DNA of 64,000 nucleotides, from assembly GCA_003342895.1 (NCBI GenBank), contig PTFA01000024.1, positions 3,777,505 through 3,841,504 of the forward strand, read 5' to 3'. The position numbers and the translations under genes are program-made. Below, in pieces: positions 49,501-63,651 of this stretch (position 1 is its first letter; every line of letters begins with the position of its first letter). This DNA is from Casuarius casuarius. Taxonomy: Eukaryota; Chordata; Aves; Casuariiformes; Casuariidae. Under the pieces are notes generated by a model that was not told the DNA's origin, made no database searches, and saw nothing but the letters and a program-made list of their open reading frames with translations.

Positions 49501-52280
49501 TTGTGATTAATATGCTCTACTTCAAAGCCAAAGTCTGTGGGGATCAGACAGACAGTGGTATCTGACAGCTACTGATGAGATACTGGCCACAACCTTCCCC
49601 CAAACCTAAGTGCACACAAAACAGAGCTACACTGTGATGCCACATGTGAAATGGAACTTGTCAGAAATGATACACAGTCATCCAGTGCCTGGGAAGATGT
49701 AGATCAAGTTGTTATTTTAAATAAAAAGGCAAATGAAACTTGTCTGTATGAGGTCAAAATGAAGTGAAACATTTCTTTGGTTAGTTCTGAGAAAACTTCA
49801 TCATTGTACCTGTCATATAATTGCCAAGATTAAAATGTCCTCACAAAGAATTTAAATGCTGTTTTCTGAACAACATATAGGTTTGAAAATTCAGAAGCAT
49901 GCATAAAGTCAGAGATGATGGTGAAAGTACTGTTCTTTGTTTCTGGCCTTACAATAATTCCCTCTACAACAACAGAATGTTAAGAAAACGGACCAAGTTA
50001 CAGAAGCATCTGCAGAATCTTTTTCTCTTTTCACACACTGTCTGACAGTGAGGTTTCTGAATCTTTTTAAAATCCCAGCTGATCTGTTCCATCAGTGCTC
50101 TTGAAATCTGTGAAGGCTTAATTTCTGCTAAGTAAAAACTATCATCTCTAGCTTTTTTTGTGAATATAATTTGTTCTATCACAAAGAAATGATCAGGATT
50201 TCATGTGGTAGCAACTCAGTTAGCATTAGCACTCCATCCCTACTTGCAAATTCCCAAAGCTGCACGATATCCTCAGTCATCTCAGCTCACTCTAAATGGG
50301 TATGATCAGTTGTATGCAATTGTATTTAAAATGTGCCTATTTAAAATGAATTGATCAAAGACTCATGATGGGCTCTAAATTTTCCATAATGCTGATACAA
50401 AAAATGCCATGATAGCAGCACCTACGGCAAATTATTAACCATTTAGATAAGGTTTTAGTGGACTATTGTAGAGCGTTGACTAGAGGCAGAGGACCCTACT
50501 TCACACACATCTCTGTCTCTGCTATTTTCCAAACGTTCTGATGTAGCTAGAGGGAGGTCATCTGGTTGGAGGCTAAGGCTCAAGTTAAGCCTGTGGAAAG
50601 AGAGACCCCACTACACAGGGCAATGCAGATGAGCATAAGACTAGAATTACTGACACTGCAGTAGTAAAACTCTGTGATAACTTTACTATGGTTACCATTT
50701 AGCATCAAATGATATTAGCTTCTCTGTAAATCACTGCATTAGCTGTTGCTACGTTGGCTCCTTCCTACTTCGGCTTTTAAGGAGCAAATTTCTTCTTACT
50801 CCCTTCCCCCACTTACATATCAAATAGACTGAATTATTACACAGATTTACTACCTGAGATACTTTGAACCTGAAAAGACAATGAAGCTGCTGAGAAGCAC
50901 TAGCAGGGTGATTTAATTTCACTGTACAAACACACTACATATATTTATAAATCAGGGCAGATTTATAAATCATGGCTTGGATGTTGAAGGTGCCGGTGGT
51001 AAAATTGGCACCAGGATTCTGGGGTTTGGATTTTGACTGTCTTTACTCCAAAATATGTACTGAACTATTAGTCTGACTTGAGCTGTCTTTTGGAAATGCA
51101 GAAAGAAAAGTTTGACTGTGAGTAAGTGAATGATAGTCTCCCTATATTTGGTTATGATGTGTCTTATAACATGGATGGGAGACTGATAACCCTTTTCATC
51201 CCTCCATTATCTCCCTCTTTCAGATCAGTCGGGTAGGTGCTGTCTCTGTGCTGTACATCCTGGCTTACTTCCTTTAGTTTTCAGTCTACTGGGGAAGAAC
51301 AGTTCCTTAAATTATAATGGCCTCTCCATCAGACCTATTTTTATCTCTTATCAATTACCTTTTACTTCTTGTTTACTTTTTCCTTGGGTCCTTTTTGACT
51401 TGGTTTGTGATTCCTTACATACAACACCTTAGCCGTATAATTCACAGCAATAATATGGAGTATAAGTATATTGTTGTTAGCATATTTGTCTCCTGAAATA
51501 ACAACTCCCGCTAAATTTAAAAAGGAGGACTTATTCTCACATTAACCTTGTGTCTATTTTCTAATTGGTTCAACCTTTCAGTGCTGTGATCTACACCTTT
51601 ACAATTATATAAAGTATTTTAATATAAAGCAACACACGAATTGAAAGTGTCTGAAAGAACCTTTTAGCCCAATAATTAGTACAAATTTGGAGATACAGAT
51701 ATTTATCATTTTAAAAACTAAATTACATTCTTGTGTGGGCTAAGGTTACACAGTGGTAATGCATTAGCTTGTCACCTCTGGAAATGGCCTGCTTGCTAAT
51801 CTGACTTATTATAAATCATCTGTGGAATGAATTAGGTCTCTAATCAGTTGCTGTCTGGCTCACAGATGCCCACATTACAAAACACAACACATTTATCAGT
51901 TGCTCTTCGAAATGCTCAGGAGTGGAATAGATGGAATCGTTGCAAGTTAAGATTAAGATGCATTGAAAGGGTGAGTAAGTAGACTTGTGTCAAACAGTAT
52001 GTGCTTTGTTATACTTGCATAAATCCAAATTAAATCCATCTTGAGGAAAGATTTCTTAATTTGCTCTGTTGTTACATGGAACACAGTTCAACCTGGTAGT
52101 TTAGATTTCCACCTGTGTAAATGAGATAATCTGTATTGTTTTGTCTGATTTAGCCTATACTCAAATCAAATGTACAAAAGCTATCAAACATGCAGGACAA
52201 ACAACTTCCTTCTGTCTCCACCATTAGGTTTGGCTGAAAAGTAGGACTAATGCAGAGGTATTAAAATTCACTTTCATTCA
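46501..52280. other. AT-rich non-coding stretch, purine-rich patch
   Basis: No gene recognised. About 46990-47480 is notably purine-rich on the plus strand. A short direct repeat with units near ATTTATAAATCA lies at 50943-50975. Confidence 0.55.
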
Positions 52281-52282
52281 TC

Positions 52283-52301
52283 AAAAAAAAAAAAAAAAAA
52301 A
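52283..52301. repeat. A19 homopolymer
   Basis: Uninterrupted run of 19 A. No retroposed gene is recognised to its left. Confidence 0.95.
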
Positions 52302-55300
52302 GGAAGTATGTGCTTCAAGTTTTCCCATCCATCTTACAAAAGAAAAAGGAAAGGAGAGACTGTTACAGCTATTTTATTTTAATTAGCTTTTTTTTAAGAG
52401 CAGATTCATGACTCTCTTTTTCAATAACTTTTGTATTTCAATAACCTTGTAGTTAAATTGTCTATAACAATCTTTAAGAGTGTTGTAATTGCAATATAAC
52501 ATATATTTCTGAAGTATATTCACTTAGGGATCTCTCTCCTGCTGTTCATGACTTCCAAACTTTTCCTTCAATCTTTTCTTTGTTTTGTTATGCAATGGTA
52601 ATATTTTTCACTATTTGGAAAGTGCCCATCTCTGTTCCTTCATTACTCCCTCTTCCCATCAGCTGGTTTAGAAGAATCTCCTTATATTCTTATTCCTAAC
52701 CAAGTAGATTCCTCTGGCAGTGTAAGGGGACAGAAGTGAGGTAGGGAAGGGAGGAAAAATGAGGCAAATATCTGAATGCTTTTTTGTAGTTGTTGCTCTT
52801 GTGATGATTTTTTCCTGCTACACACACCTATATACAAGTTAGTAACACATCTTATTTTCAGACAGGTCCAAATCTATCACTGGTTGTGAAAATGCAGCGT
52901 AGGATTAAACAAATTATTTTTAAAATTCATACCAAATTCATGGATATTTTCAGCTGAAAAAAAAATTTTTTTAAACAAATCCGCTTCATTGCAGTATCTT
53001 CAGGATAGAACATTTTGTATTTTATAATCAGAAGTGTGATTATTGGGGGAGTACTGGGTTGTTGTGTTGGGAAATAATTTAATCTAGAATCAATTAATTT
53101 TTTCTTCAAGATTTTCATTTATAATACAAAACAAAATAAATCTGTACTTAAGTTGTCTTTAAATTCTTTTATTTCTATATATTTGTAAATAAGAAAGTAA
53201 TTATTCAAATAGCTCTACTTATCAAGTAAAAATACCATATCAGTTGCAGAAATGTGAATATAACAGTGCTGAAAGTTCTGATATGAAAATCAAATATATT
53301 TATTTTATTAGTAAGAGAGTCTGTGTTTGGATACCTGTATATTTGGTGATCTATAACTAAGATAACACCACTACATTAGGTAGTGATCTTGTTCATGTTC
53401 CCCTGGAACACAATAGGTGAATGAAACATGTTCATATCCAGTCTATGAATCAGTGGGAAATAATCTCGTTTCTGGTGAACCCAATAGAAACCTTTGGGGT
53501 TTTTGTTTGCTTGTTTCCAAGAAAATGTTTGGGTGAGCGCATTTGGGTCAAAAGAGATATCATTGGTGTTTTTAAACACTTTCCCTTTGAAAGAGAAGTT
53601 TTATTAAAGAATGACCAAAATTTAATAGAAAAGTTTCATGCTGACCCTGAAATGTTCATGCTTTTACAAAATGGAGAACATTCATTTCTAAAATTATTGA
53701 GATAAAAATCTTTTGACTTTTTAATATAAAAATTGTTGCACATAGCTCTACTCTGTAATGTTTTTGCACTGAAGTCTGAGCAGTCATATTAGGGATTAAT
53801 TTCTGGATAAATTTAATTGAAACAAAAATCCAAGGAAGGGTTAACCTCCTGCAATTGAACAGAACTTGGTCCATCTGTGCTGTGCTACTGTACCTTTCAT
53901 CCATCTGTGCTGTTGTATCTTGTTTTAGCTGAATGTTTGCCATGTTTTGCTTTGTGGTCTTCGTGCTCATTTGCAATTTTTTCCGTCAATGGGTTCTGTT
54001 CAGAGCTTTCCATCTGAGCACACTTGAAACTTGATGAGGTTCAAAACTCGGCTCCTAATTTTGTGTCTCAGGCCCTTAATATAAATTTACCCATATTGTT
54101 GTTTACTTGAACTCCATTATCTTTCACTGCTGAAATAACTTGGCATACCCCCAAAACTAAAAACAACATAGGAGTCTGCTTGTATCTCTTGAGTCCCCTC
54201 AGTCTCTGCTGGCTGGTTCTAGTTGCTGTGGTTTTGCTTTTATAGGACAAAGTGCTTACAAGAATAGCAGCATTATACAACTCAATGAGGCAAAAATATC
54301 GGAGAGGTCTGATCAACACGTAAAACCTCACCTTAGGGGATTATGTTGATGATTGAAAAAAAAATTACCTTGGGTTCCCATTGTAACCAGGTTTCAATTG
54401 ATACAAACTCACTTTTTCCCATTGATATAGGGTTTGGGCAAGTCAATCAACAAAATGTTTTAAATAATTCACAGACATTTAAAGATTTTCACCATATGAC
54501 GCTTATTTGACAAGAAGGTGATTTAAAGTATTCAGTTCATTCTTTAATATAACAGTGCTGAAGAAATAGTTTTAAAAGTGGTATTTTTCCACTACTTCCA
54601 GCTGCTGAGATCCTGAAAATATAAGATATGTCTTTTATAAGAGCCACATCTTTCTGTGAGTTTGTGTAGTGGTTATGAAAATAGAGAGCTATCCTAATAA
54701 AATGACAGATAATAAAGACTTGCAATCCATAACTGCCTACCCCAGTACTTTTTGTTCTTTGCAACATAGTTGCCACATTTATGGAATGAGTTATGAGGAA
54801 TAAATATTCAAGACATCTTTCCTTGAATTTAAGGATAAAAGTTACATAATTACGATACAAGAAATATTTGTGTGGTTGTCAGTACCAAGCAGCTTGTTAA
54901 GCTGTATTGCTGACATTTCATGCTGTAAAAAAGCCAAGAGTAACAAAAAAACCAAGCAACCCAGGAAAGGTTCACCTTTGACTTCTTCAGTCCTATGTGA
55001 TCAATAGAGAATAGATAATTTGTCAAGAATGGACTGTGAGGCTCGGCTCAGACCAAAGTTTAGGTTAGAGAAAGCACAAATGATTTTTCTCTCCGAGAAA
55101 GGCCTGATCCCTTCAGGTCATGTATGAAGTTGCTCAGAGAACAGTATCAGATATTTGTGGTGTAACAGCCTATACTCGCTCTGTCTGACACAATGACGTA
55201 TGTAGAAAACATTTGCCTTGGTAAATGTAATTAAGTTTAGAATCCGCTATGAAATTTATCATGCACAGTCTGTGATTAAATTTAGTTCAGTTAAAAGCAG

Positions 55301-57240
55301 GTCATATTCTAAGGTTTAAAATTCTAGATTATTTGATAGCAGACCTTAAGCTACAGTAGTCTTGTCTGAATTTACAATTCCTTTTTTACTCCATCTTTTT
55401 GTCCAAGAATTTCTCTGAAAGATTCTAGCATTAAGCACTATTGCAAAAGAAAAATGTGGTGAAATAATTTTCATGAAGAAATGCCTATGGGTATTCCAGT
55501 AAGAATCTCCAGTAATTCAATGGAATTACGAGCCTTTGAAAAGTGAATTTTATCCATTCATTCATAGTTTTTTCCACAGGAGAGTCTGATAGCACTGCCT
55601 GTAACAAAGGATGACTGCTGTTTTCTGTTGTAAGATCTGGTTCTGTGTTGCACCATTGGTGCAGAAATTTTCTATGCTAGGTATGCCTTGTTTTGGTGAA
55701 ATTTCAGTCCAAACAACCAATAGCGAGGCTAAGAAAATATGTAGGTGTTTTATGATTAAAAATATTAAGCTATTCTTTTCTTTCTTTTTGTTAAAAGATA
55801 GGTCTTCCATATTCTAGAGCAGTAGTAATTAAATTTTTGGCAGGCATGCATGTTCTTTTTTTCTCCTTTCCTTGTGAAAAATCTACCCAGTGGGGCTAAT
55901 TATATGCCTGTGAAACATGGAGATTCACAGGGATCCAATAAGGACTTCTTACAATTCTAGTTTTTTTCATCCCCCAGACAACTCTTTCCTCTTGGGCATG
56001 TTCAGTCTTGGGCAGAAGGAGGCCTTCAGTGGGAGAGAAAGCCTTGAATGCAGATTGAATAAAATACTCACCTGAAAGACTGAAGGGGCGTAGGAGTGGT
56101 AAACTGGGAAAAAAGAGATTGGAGCATGGAAGCAAGAGTTAGAAAACAAAATTGCAGTGGGGAAGGTTCTTCTAGGACTAAAAAAGCTCTTTATTTTTCT
56201 GTCTTGTACATACCTTTTTTTCTGGTTGTATCGGAGAAGATGTTGCTTTCTGTATAAACTACTGGATGTCTGAAATTTTGAAAACATCTTTTACAACCGC
56301 TAAAATATTCGTGCAGGGTATTATTGTAACAAAGCTGCACAACAGGGAAAGAGGGTAACTGAGGTGTACAATCCATGCAACAAGGTTACTATGGTAACAC
56401 AGTAGCGGTTAAATCATATGATAACTGGAACTGGCGATAGGCAAATCTTGTGAATTGTTATAATAGAAGCTGTAGAATGGTTATGCTGATGTTCAGCATT
56501 GACTAATAACTCCGTGGACTAGCTAGTAACTTCATCGAGGGCACCATAGGATACAGCCTCAAAATTTTCTCCTTAGCTTTTCACTTCCCCTTGACTTCAG
56601 TAAGAGTGAAGAGTCTTTGACAGGGTACCTGTCTCTCAGCCTAGCAAAGGAAATGGGAATGAGAGACATATGTATACAAAACTCTTTTCTGGGTGACAGC
56701 ATTGATTTAAAAAGTATCCATAACGGTGTACACTTGGAAACCAGATTTGTAGGTTGTTAGTGGAAACTAACTTCCAATTTGCTGATGTCTCATCCATCTG
56801 AATCCTATGAACACTGCTAGGAGGACGATGAAATATTCTCAGCTCATGAAATTAGCCAAGTAATATTAAGATTCCTGGTACTACAAAACACATTAGACTT
56901 AAATTATGTGGCATGGCTTCCTAATTTATGCAGCAGATCTGCACCAGAATTATATGGCAATGCAAATTGCTTCCAAAATAATTCAGTAGCCTTTAGTTTA
57001 TAGAAATAATTTTGAAAATTGAACAGTAAAATGAGACTATAAAAATGCATATTATTATTTGTGTAATAGCAGGCTTGGAAAGCATAAGGACTGCAGGAGG
57101 GACAATCTTTTGAAACAATTTGCTAGCTGACAATTTAGGGCATATGGTGATAGCAAGGGAAAATGAGATAAAGCAAGTGGAGTTTAGGATTAGTCAGATG
57201 ATACCAAATACTCAAAAAGACATTTTAGCACAACAGATCA
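52302..57240. other. AT-rich non-coding stretch
   Basis: No gene recognised. A 14-bp string TCCATCTGTGCTGT occurs twice (53870-53883 and 53900-53913). ORFs at 53421-53705 plus, and at 53656-53976 and 54068-54331 minus, match no family. Confidence 0.55.
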
Positions 57241-57257
57241 CCTAAGGGGGACAGGAG

Positions 57258-57297
57258 TCTCCCATGCTGGGGCCCGGACTCTCCCGTGCTGGGGCCC
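57258..57297. repeat. 18-bp duplication, period 22, GC-rich
   Basis: TCTCCCATGCTGGGGCCC (57258-57275) and TCTCCCGTGCTGGGGCCC (57280-57297) differ at one base. A small GC-rich spot in AT-rich DNA. Confidence 0.9.
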
Positions 57298-57299
57298 AA

Positions 57300-60200
57300 G
57301 TTCCCTAAAAGACTCAGGAGCACGTCTATGTGAATGGCTGTACCAAGCTGTCACTCTTCTTCCTACAAGTGAACAAGAAATATAAACAAATATAAAAATA
57401 GAAGGCAAACAGGGAGTTGACACATTAGGTTAAAGAAGAAAGTAACTGTTTTTATGACGTAAACGGACTTCTGCGTCTTACTGGAAAAAATTAATTAGGT
57501 TGCTCTGCAAATAGCCTCAAAGTTGCATTATATATGTAATGCTTCAACTAAAATGAACATCCTAAGTTTAGAGATACAGTCAATGCTGCAGTAACAGAAA
57601 CTTGAATCTGAGCCCTATTTGATGCCTCATGGCAGGGCTCTGAGGATAAAAATATTTTTTTATTTTACTTATCCCTGACCTTTAAAGCTCATACTATAGT
57701 TGGTAGAAATTTCTCAAACAACATCTGTTCATTTTTCATGAAGTAGTTGTAGCTTTTCTCCAATTATAAAGAGGGGAAAATAGCATTGCTGGAATAATTT
57801 TCTTCACCAAATTCTGATAAATACATTTGATAGTATAAATGTTACTGAAAACAATATTGGTCATAAACATTCACAATAGATTTTAGATTTTAAAAGGTTC
57901 TGAAAAATTTTTAAAAAATTAAAATCAAAATTGCAGTTTGGATACTTTTATTCTGTAAGTTTCCTTCCCCCCCCCCCTTTTTTTAACTTTCTCAACCCAT
58001 TTTAGGATATATACTCAGATATATAATATTTTGGGACATTAGATTTCACTGAGACAGTTACCAAGATTTATTAGAAATTCAAAATAATTCTGATGATTGG
58101 AAAATAAAAACTGACTCAAACCACAGTGTAAGTTGTACTTAGCATTAATAGTGATAGCTAAAGGAAGAAGAATGGAAAGAACAAAGAAACTTTTAAAATG
58201 GATGCTTCAACAAAATTAATTAGCAAGTAGAATCTTCAAATGGATAAAGGATAGTGTGAGAAAAGATATAATTGTGAAACCATCTGAGGGACAAAGGTTT
58301 CTCCTCAGCTAAACACATATATATAATATTGAAAAGGTTTTTGTTATTGCAGGTTTCTCTTTGCCATTTCCAAAAAATCTCAGTAAATCCACTTTGCTTT
58401 ACTTCACTTTAAAATCTATTTAATTAGCCTTCCTTTTTATAGAAGGAAGACCCTGGCCTTGTATAAATAAAGCAAACAGCTGAAAAACTGCTAATGCTGT
58501 GCTACCCCAGGAGATGCTTCTATTTAGAGCATTATTAAATGGAATAAAAATGCTCTTGATGAAATGCTGTGTTGCTTTAGGTAACAAACTGGCAGAGCAG
58601 TTAGCTCTGGCAAATACTCGGTTTGCACCAGTGGCGGCTTGACACGCTTGCAGAAGTGCTAACCAAAGACTGCTAACGCACTGCCTAGAACAGTGAGGCT
58701 TCCCCCACCACCTCCTTCCCTGAAGATACAATGACTGCTTAAGAAATGTGTCCTATATATTTGCTATAGGTGCCTGGTTAAAACATAATAAAGGAGCCTT
58801 CCAGATTCTTTACAGCTGTTTGAAATAACCTCTTCACTTCAGGCAGTCATTGCTGTTCTGCTGCTAAGCTTGAATTCAAGGGAGAGAGAGGCAGGGCTCC
58901 TGGCAAAATGTGGTAGAGGTAAGAACCCTGAAAGATCTAGATTGTATTTTGTTGTTGTTTTTGCTTTTTAAAGAGTAGGTTGGAATAATGTGCATCTGCT
59001 TTTAAGTTTGGCTGTTGCTTTTCCCTTCCCACTTTGGTAGAAGTCTTAGTAAATGGAACAACAGTATTTTTTTCCTTCACTACTATCATGTCAGAGTGAT
59101 CCTAAACTTAAGTGAGGAGAGACTAAATATTGATTGGAATTGTTTATTATAATGAACAGCTGATGCCCTCTTAAGTAAAGTAGAACAGCCACATTTAAAA
59201 CAAATATACCTGGTTTGTCAGCATTTATTGAAGCACACAGTCCGAAGTAGGAAGTTATTTCATTTGTGTTTTTCTGAAAGGATGGTAGCTGAGACTATGA
59301 ATATATAAAGTACATTGGCCTGTTTAATACCTACCTATATTTGCTCTTATAGTACCTATAAATACCTGCACTTTGTTCACAGTATGTCAAATTGCAGTGT
59401 TTCAGTCATTACAGTGGCAGGCTGAACAATTAAACAGGAATTCCAACTGGCTATATTTCTAAGAGAGAGGGGACTAGAGTAACTTCTAATATGGCAAAAT
59501 GCAGTGGTCACCCAGCTTCCAAGATACAGATGCTTGTATTTGGAAAAGAGGGCAGAGAGGGTGCTTTCACATATAAGAAAATAATGTCTCCCTTTTTCTT
59601 TTATAAGAAAGATATTCTCACAAGATTTCCTTATTTCATTTAGGCTATTATGAATATTGATGGTCTCTATGCATATTTCATCCTTACCAGTACCTGATGA
59701 GAGAATAGGAAATGTCAATAAAATATATCCACCAGGGAAACATGTCTAGTAGCAGACTGAAAGGCAATTCCAACTTTTGTGTGATATGGCATATAGAGTA
59801 ATCCCTATTAGAAAAGAAGCTTAACCCACAAATCTGTGAAGTCTTCAACAAACTCTTAATTGGGGAGGTGAGGGGATGGTTTGCAGCTGCCTGTTAAAGT
59901 ATCAGTGACCACCGACAAAATCAGGATGTCAAGATTCCCCCATAGGCAAGAATAAGATAGCAGAAAAGTCAGTTCTGTTTTGATTATAGATCTCTCAGTC
60001 TCCATTTGACCCAGGACGTTCCTGTTGCCACTCTTTTCTAACCAGCTGCAAGTCTGCTTAGAGGGACTTCAGTGAGGGAATTACAGACTGCAGCATTATA
60101 AATTTACTTCTACAGTATATAAGCATATAGCTCTGTTTACTAAACTCTGCTAATAAAGCTTTTTCCCCTGTCCAATATTTAATGGTAGTGGTTACAGCTG

Positions 60201-61580
60201 TTTACAGCCATCATCTCTGGTGATTAATTTCAGCTCACCTTGATTTTTGGGAGGTGTTCCGACTTCCTGCTCCCATATACTTGAATGAGAGTTGCTGCTG
60301 ATTTTTAATAAGCCTCTTAAAAATCCGAAAGGCCGGAAGGTGATTTCCTTTCTTCCTAGGAAAGTACACTATGTGAAGACTCATCCAGCCAGAGCTTCTG
60401 GGAACAGCCTTGCAGGGAAGGCGATATATGTATCGATTACATGTTAGTGATAAGCACTAGATGTTCTGAGCCACGCTGTCCTGGAAAATGTCAAAATACC
60501 AAGAATATCATGGGTGCCTTGATAATCTCCAAGGCAACATCAGAATCTGCTCCATCTGACATCCGAATCAGAGTCTGGGCCATGTGTTAATCTCTGCACA
60601 CACAAACCCAGCCCACCCGCAAGAGACAGCAGTACAATAAATAGCACTGGAGACTCTGTGGTAGAATTCAACATATACTTGATGAAGTAACTATTCTGTT
60701 TTATTTTTATGGTTGGCATGGGGCTAGCATGCATTTCATGTCTGATGCAGCAAGCCAAAACTGTTTGCAATCAGTCATGGGTTAGAGTCCATTTACTCTT
60801 GTTGTTTTAACTGCTTGCTGATGCACCAGATGCAAGTATCACTCATTAAAAAAAATTTTAGTCATTAAAGATAATATCTAACTTTCTAAGACGATGAGGG
60901 AGTTTTCCACCCTGTCGCTATGACCCAATTCCATCCTGGATATTTTGGCTTGGGTATTAAATGCATCATAACTTATACAGCTTTTCCCTATATAAAATGA
61001 TCTGAAAATATATTTTGCCGCAGTATATAAATCAAAACATAATTTAATTCAATAAGTTTTTGTTCACTGTTTACAAGAAAGAACCTCTGATGAACTAAAA
61101 ATCAACCCCTTGTTTCTCTCAACAAAAAAATATTTACTAAGGTAACACAATGACATAAATAGAGAAGTGAGAAGAATGGCAAAATGAGATATTCCTGTAG
61201 CTGTAAGAATCTTTCCCATCTGTTCTCAGAGAGGCCACAAAAAGGGAGGGGAGAGATAGATCTAAAAAACCAAATTCTTTTCATCAAAGTAAAAAGTTTT
61301 TTCACCTAAAGGCAGGGTTAATTAACAGAAGGATTTGCAGTCATTACGTATAGCTATACGTTAATTAAAGTGAATAACAAGGTTGTATAATTTAGACAGC
61401 TGCAAACTTTAAGTACTCTTTGGCTTGAAAAGAATGTTAATATTTCAGTTGAAAACTGAAGAGTAAGGCATAAATCTCTCGGCAATCCATAACAATGAAC
61501 GCTGTTCCAGATTTTTGCAAATGGACTTAGCAATTGCTCCTCTCTGCAAAGGCCAGCTATGAAAGTGGGATGAGGACTGC
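57300..61580. other. AT-rich non-coding stretch
   Basis: No gene or named repeat recognised. A C-run followed by a T-run lies at about 57966-57984. Confidence 0.55.
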
Positions 61581-61586
61581 TCTGCT

Positions 61587-61671
61587 TAATCCAAATTTAA
61601 AAGAGATAATGTGAATGCTTTCCTATGGCGTAATCCAACTTTGAAGGAGATAACATGAATGCTTTTCTATG
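61587..61671. repeat. 41-bp degenerate tandem duplication, period 44
   Basis: 61587-61627 and 61631-61671 align without gaps over 41 bp with six mismatches (for example AAGAGATAATGTGAATGC versus AAGGAGATAACATGAATGC). Both copies start TAATCCAA and end CTATG. Confidence 0.85.
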
Positions 61672-63610
61672 TAGTTTCATAACTATGTTTTAGTCACATC
61701 GTTACGTTTCATTTGGTAAAGTTCAATAAAGCCTGGGCCATTGGTTTTGTAGATCAAAAAAATACGAAGCCTGAACTCCCTCACTGGAAACAAATAGGAA
61801 TTTAATAGGAAGTTATAATGAATTATTTTTCTGTTTCTTTGACACTTCTCCTATTTTCTAAGAGTAGCCATGGGTCCTCAGGGACATCTTTAGTTTTCTT
61901 TTTTGCTCAATATGTTTTCCACATTCCTTGGAGAAGACAGAACACCTGTTGAAAGCTGTTCTTCGTGATTTCACCATCTGTGTCCCTTTGTGCTGTCACA
62001 TAAAGGGAAATAAGGAAAAAATATTTTAAATGGAAAAGTACGAATATTATTTTATCGATTTACTTCATGCTTTAATAAAATACCATTGCCATAGGAAATA
62101 AAATATGAAATACTTAATATTAAAACCTCTAAGAAGGACACATTTCTATTCTCTGATCCGTGCTATGAATCTCAGATAGAGCAGACATTGATCCAAAGAA
62201 GCAGAACCAGTAAGATAGTTCTCAATATTCCGTGAAGTATTGTCCAATTCTTTTGAGTTTTTCTGGGATTACAGTCCTAAGAATTTGTTAATAATACTAA
62301 TAAGGAAGAGCTGTTTGTCAGAAACTCCTTGATTCAAACTAATTTTGATGATATCGCTTGTTTAATTTTTTTGAGGGGGGAAATGTAAAGCTTTTTTTTT
62401 TTTTTTTTTTCCCCTTAATAGCTTCAATTTAAGAGACAGTTCTTGATCAATTAGTGTTTTGAACTATCTAATCTGTATATCTGTTGATCAGTTTTCTTTT
62501 TTTAGCTCTGTTGGTACATCAGAATTTCTAACAGTTTAATTTTTTTCTTATCCTGGAAAATAAAAATATTCTTTAAATTTCAAAATTCTTTAGGTTTTCT
62601 ATGATGGTGATTTGGTTAAAGCTTATCCATTTCTGTTGAGCATATTATAATGACTGTAACAGACATATTTTCTATTGCTAGTAGAATACAGCGTCTTAAA
62701 TTCTTTGCCCAGGTTTGATGTTAGCTGAAAGTAGTCAGCTTCCAAGATGTAATATGGAAGCAGTTAAATTAATTGAGCAGCTGAATGACTCTAAGATACA
62801 TACCAGATCTCCAAACTACCTTCATTTGTTTAGATATGGAAACAGTCAAAGATGTGATGGGAGTGCTTGAAGAACTGCGTACCTGGGGGTAGATTCTGTC
62901 ACCAGGGTAGCGTGCAGCCTCAGAGGTGTCTTCTGAAAGCCCTCAAATGCTCCCAGATGTCTCCTTTTCTTCATTGGAGAGTGGGGGCAGGGTTAGATGT
63001 AATGCAGACTGTCTGTAAATTACTAATAATTTTTAAACTAATGATGTCTCTCGTACATCTATATCTTAGCCTCTGCTAAGGAGAAGGAACGAAAGCATGC
63101 TGAAGTTTCCCTTATTTGCTTGCTGTAGAGAAGAGGTAAGTATACACATAATCTGATTATTTCTGTGAGCATGACTTGCTAGTCCAAGCAGTCTGCATGA
63201 ACGTAAGCAGGACTATAGTTCAGTCATACCCTGAATAAGCAATAAATGTCCTGTGTTGAAACATGTAGCTGAATAAATGACTCCGTCTTTTAAAAACAAA
63301 TGGGATGTAATTCACTAAAGACCACTTTTTGTATGTATTTCTATATTTCATACTATCTGATTTCTAATATGTATGTGCTGCTGGTACAGTGTTAGCCATA
63401 ATCAGTGAATATATAAAGAATTACATGCAGTGTCGTTTTCTCTCTCCTTGCTTCTACTTTTTAGACTCTCTTGCTAGTTACTAGGAAATGTGTTAATTCT
63501 TTCAATTACCTATAAGCATGTGCTGTATGGTACTCTGTTTCTCCTATCCCACCTGCAATTTCTTAACTGTTTAAAGTGATCAATTTTAGTTAGGCACATC
63601 TTACTTCTCT
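61672..63610. other. AT-rich non-coding stretch
   Basis: No gene recognised. It contains a T19 run at 62392-62410. Confidence 0.6.
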
Positions 63611-63616
<6 letters not shown>

Positions 63617-63642
<26 letters not shown>

Positions 63643-63651
63643 NTTTTTTTT
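63617..63651. repeat. poly-T tract with one ambiguous base
   Basis: A T run of about 35 with N at 63643. The N most likely marks a base-call or length ambiguity in the homopolymer. Confidence 0.95.

Noticed and set aside
61346..61361. 16-bp perfect palindrome ACGTATAGCTATACGT
   Set aside because: An 8-bp-arm palindrome is expected about once by chance in 64 kb.
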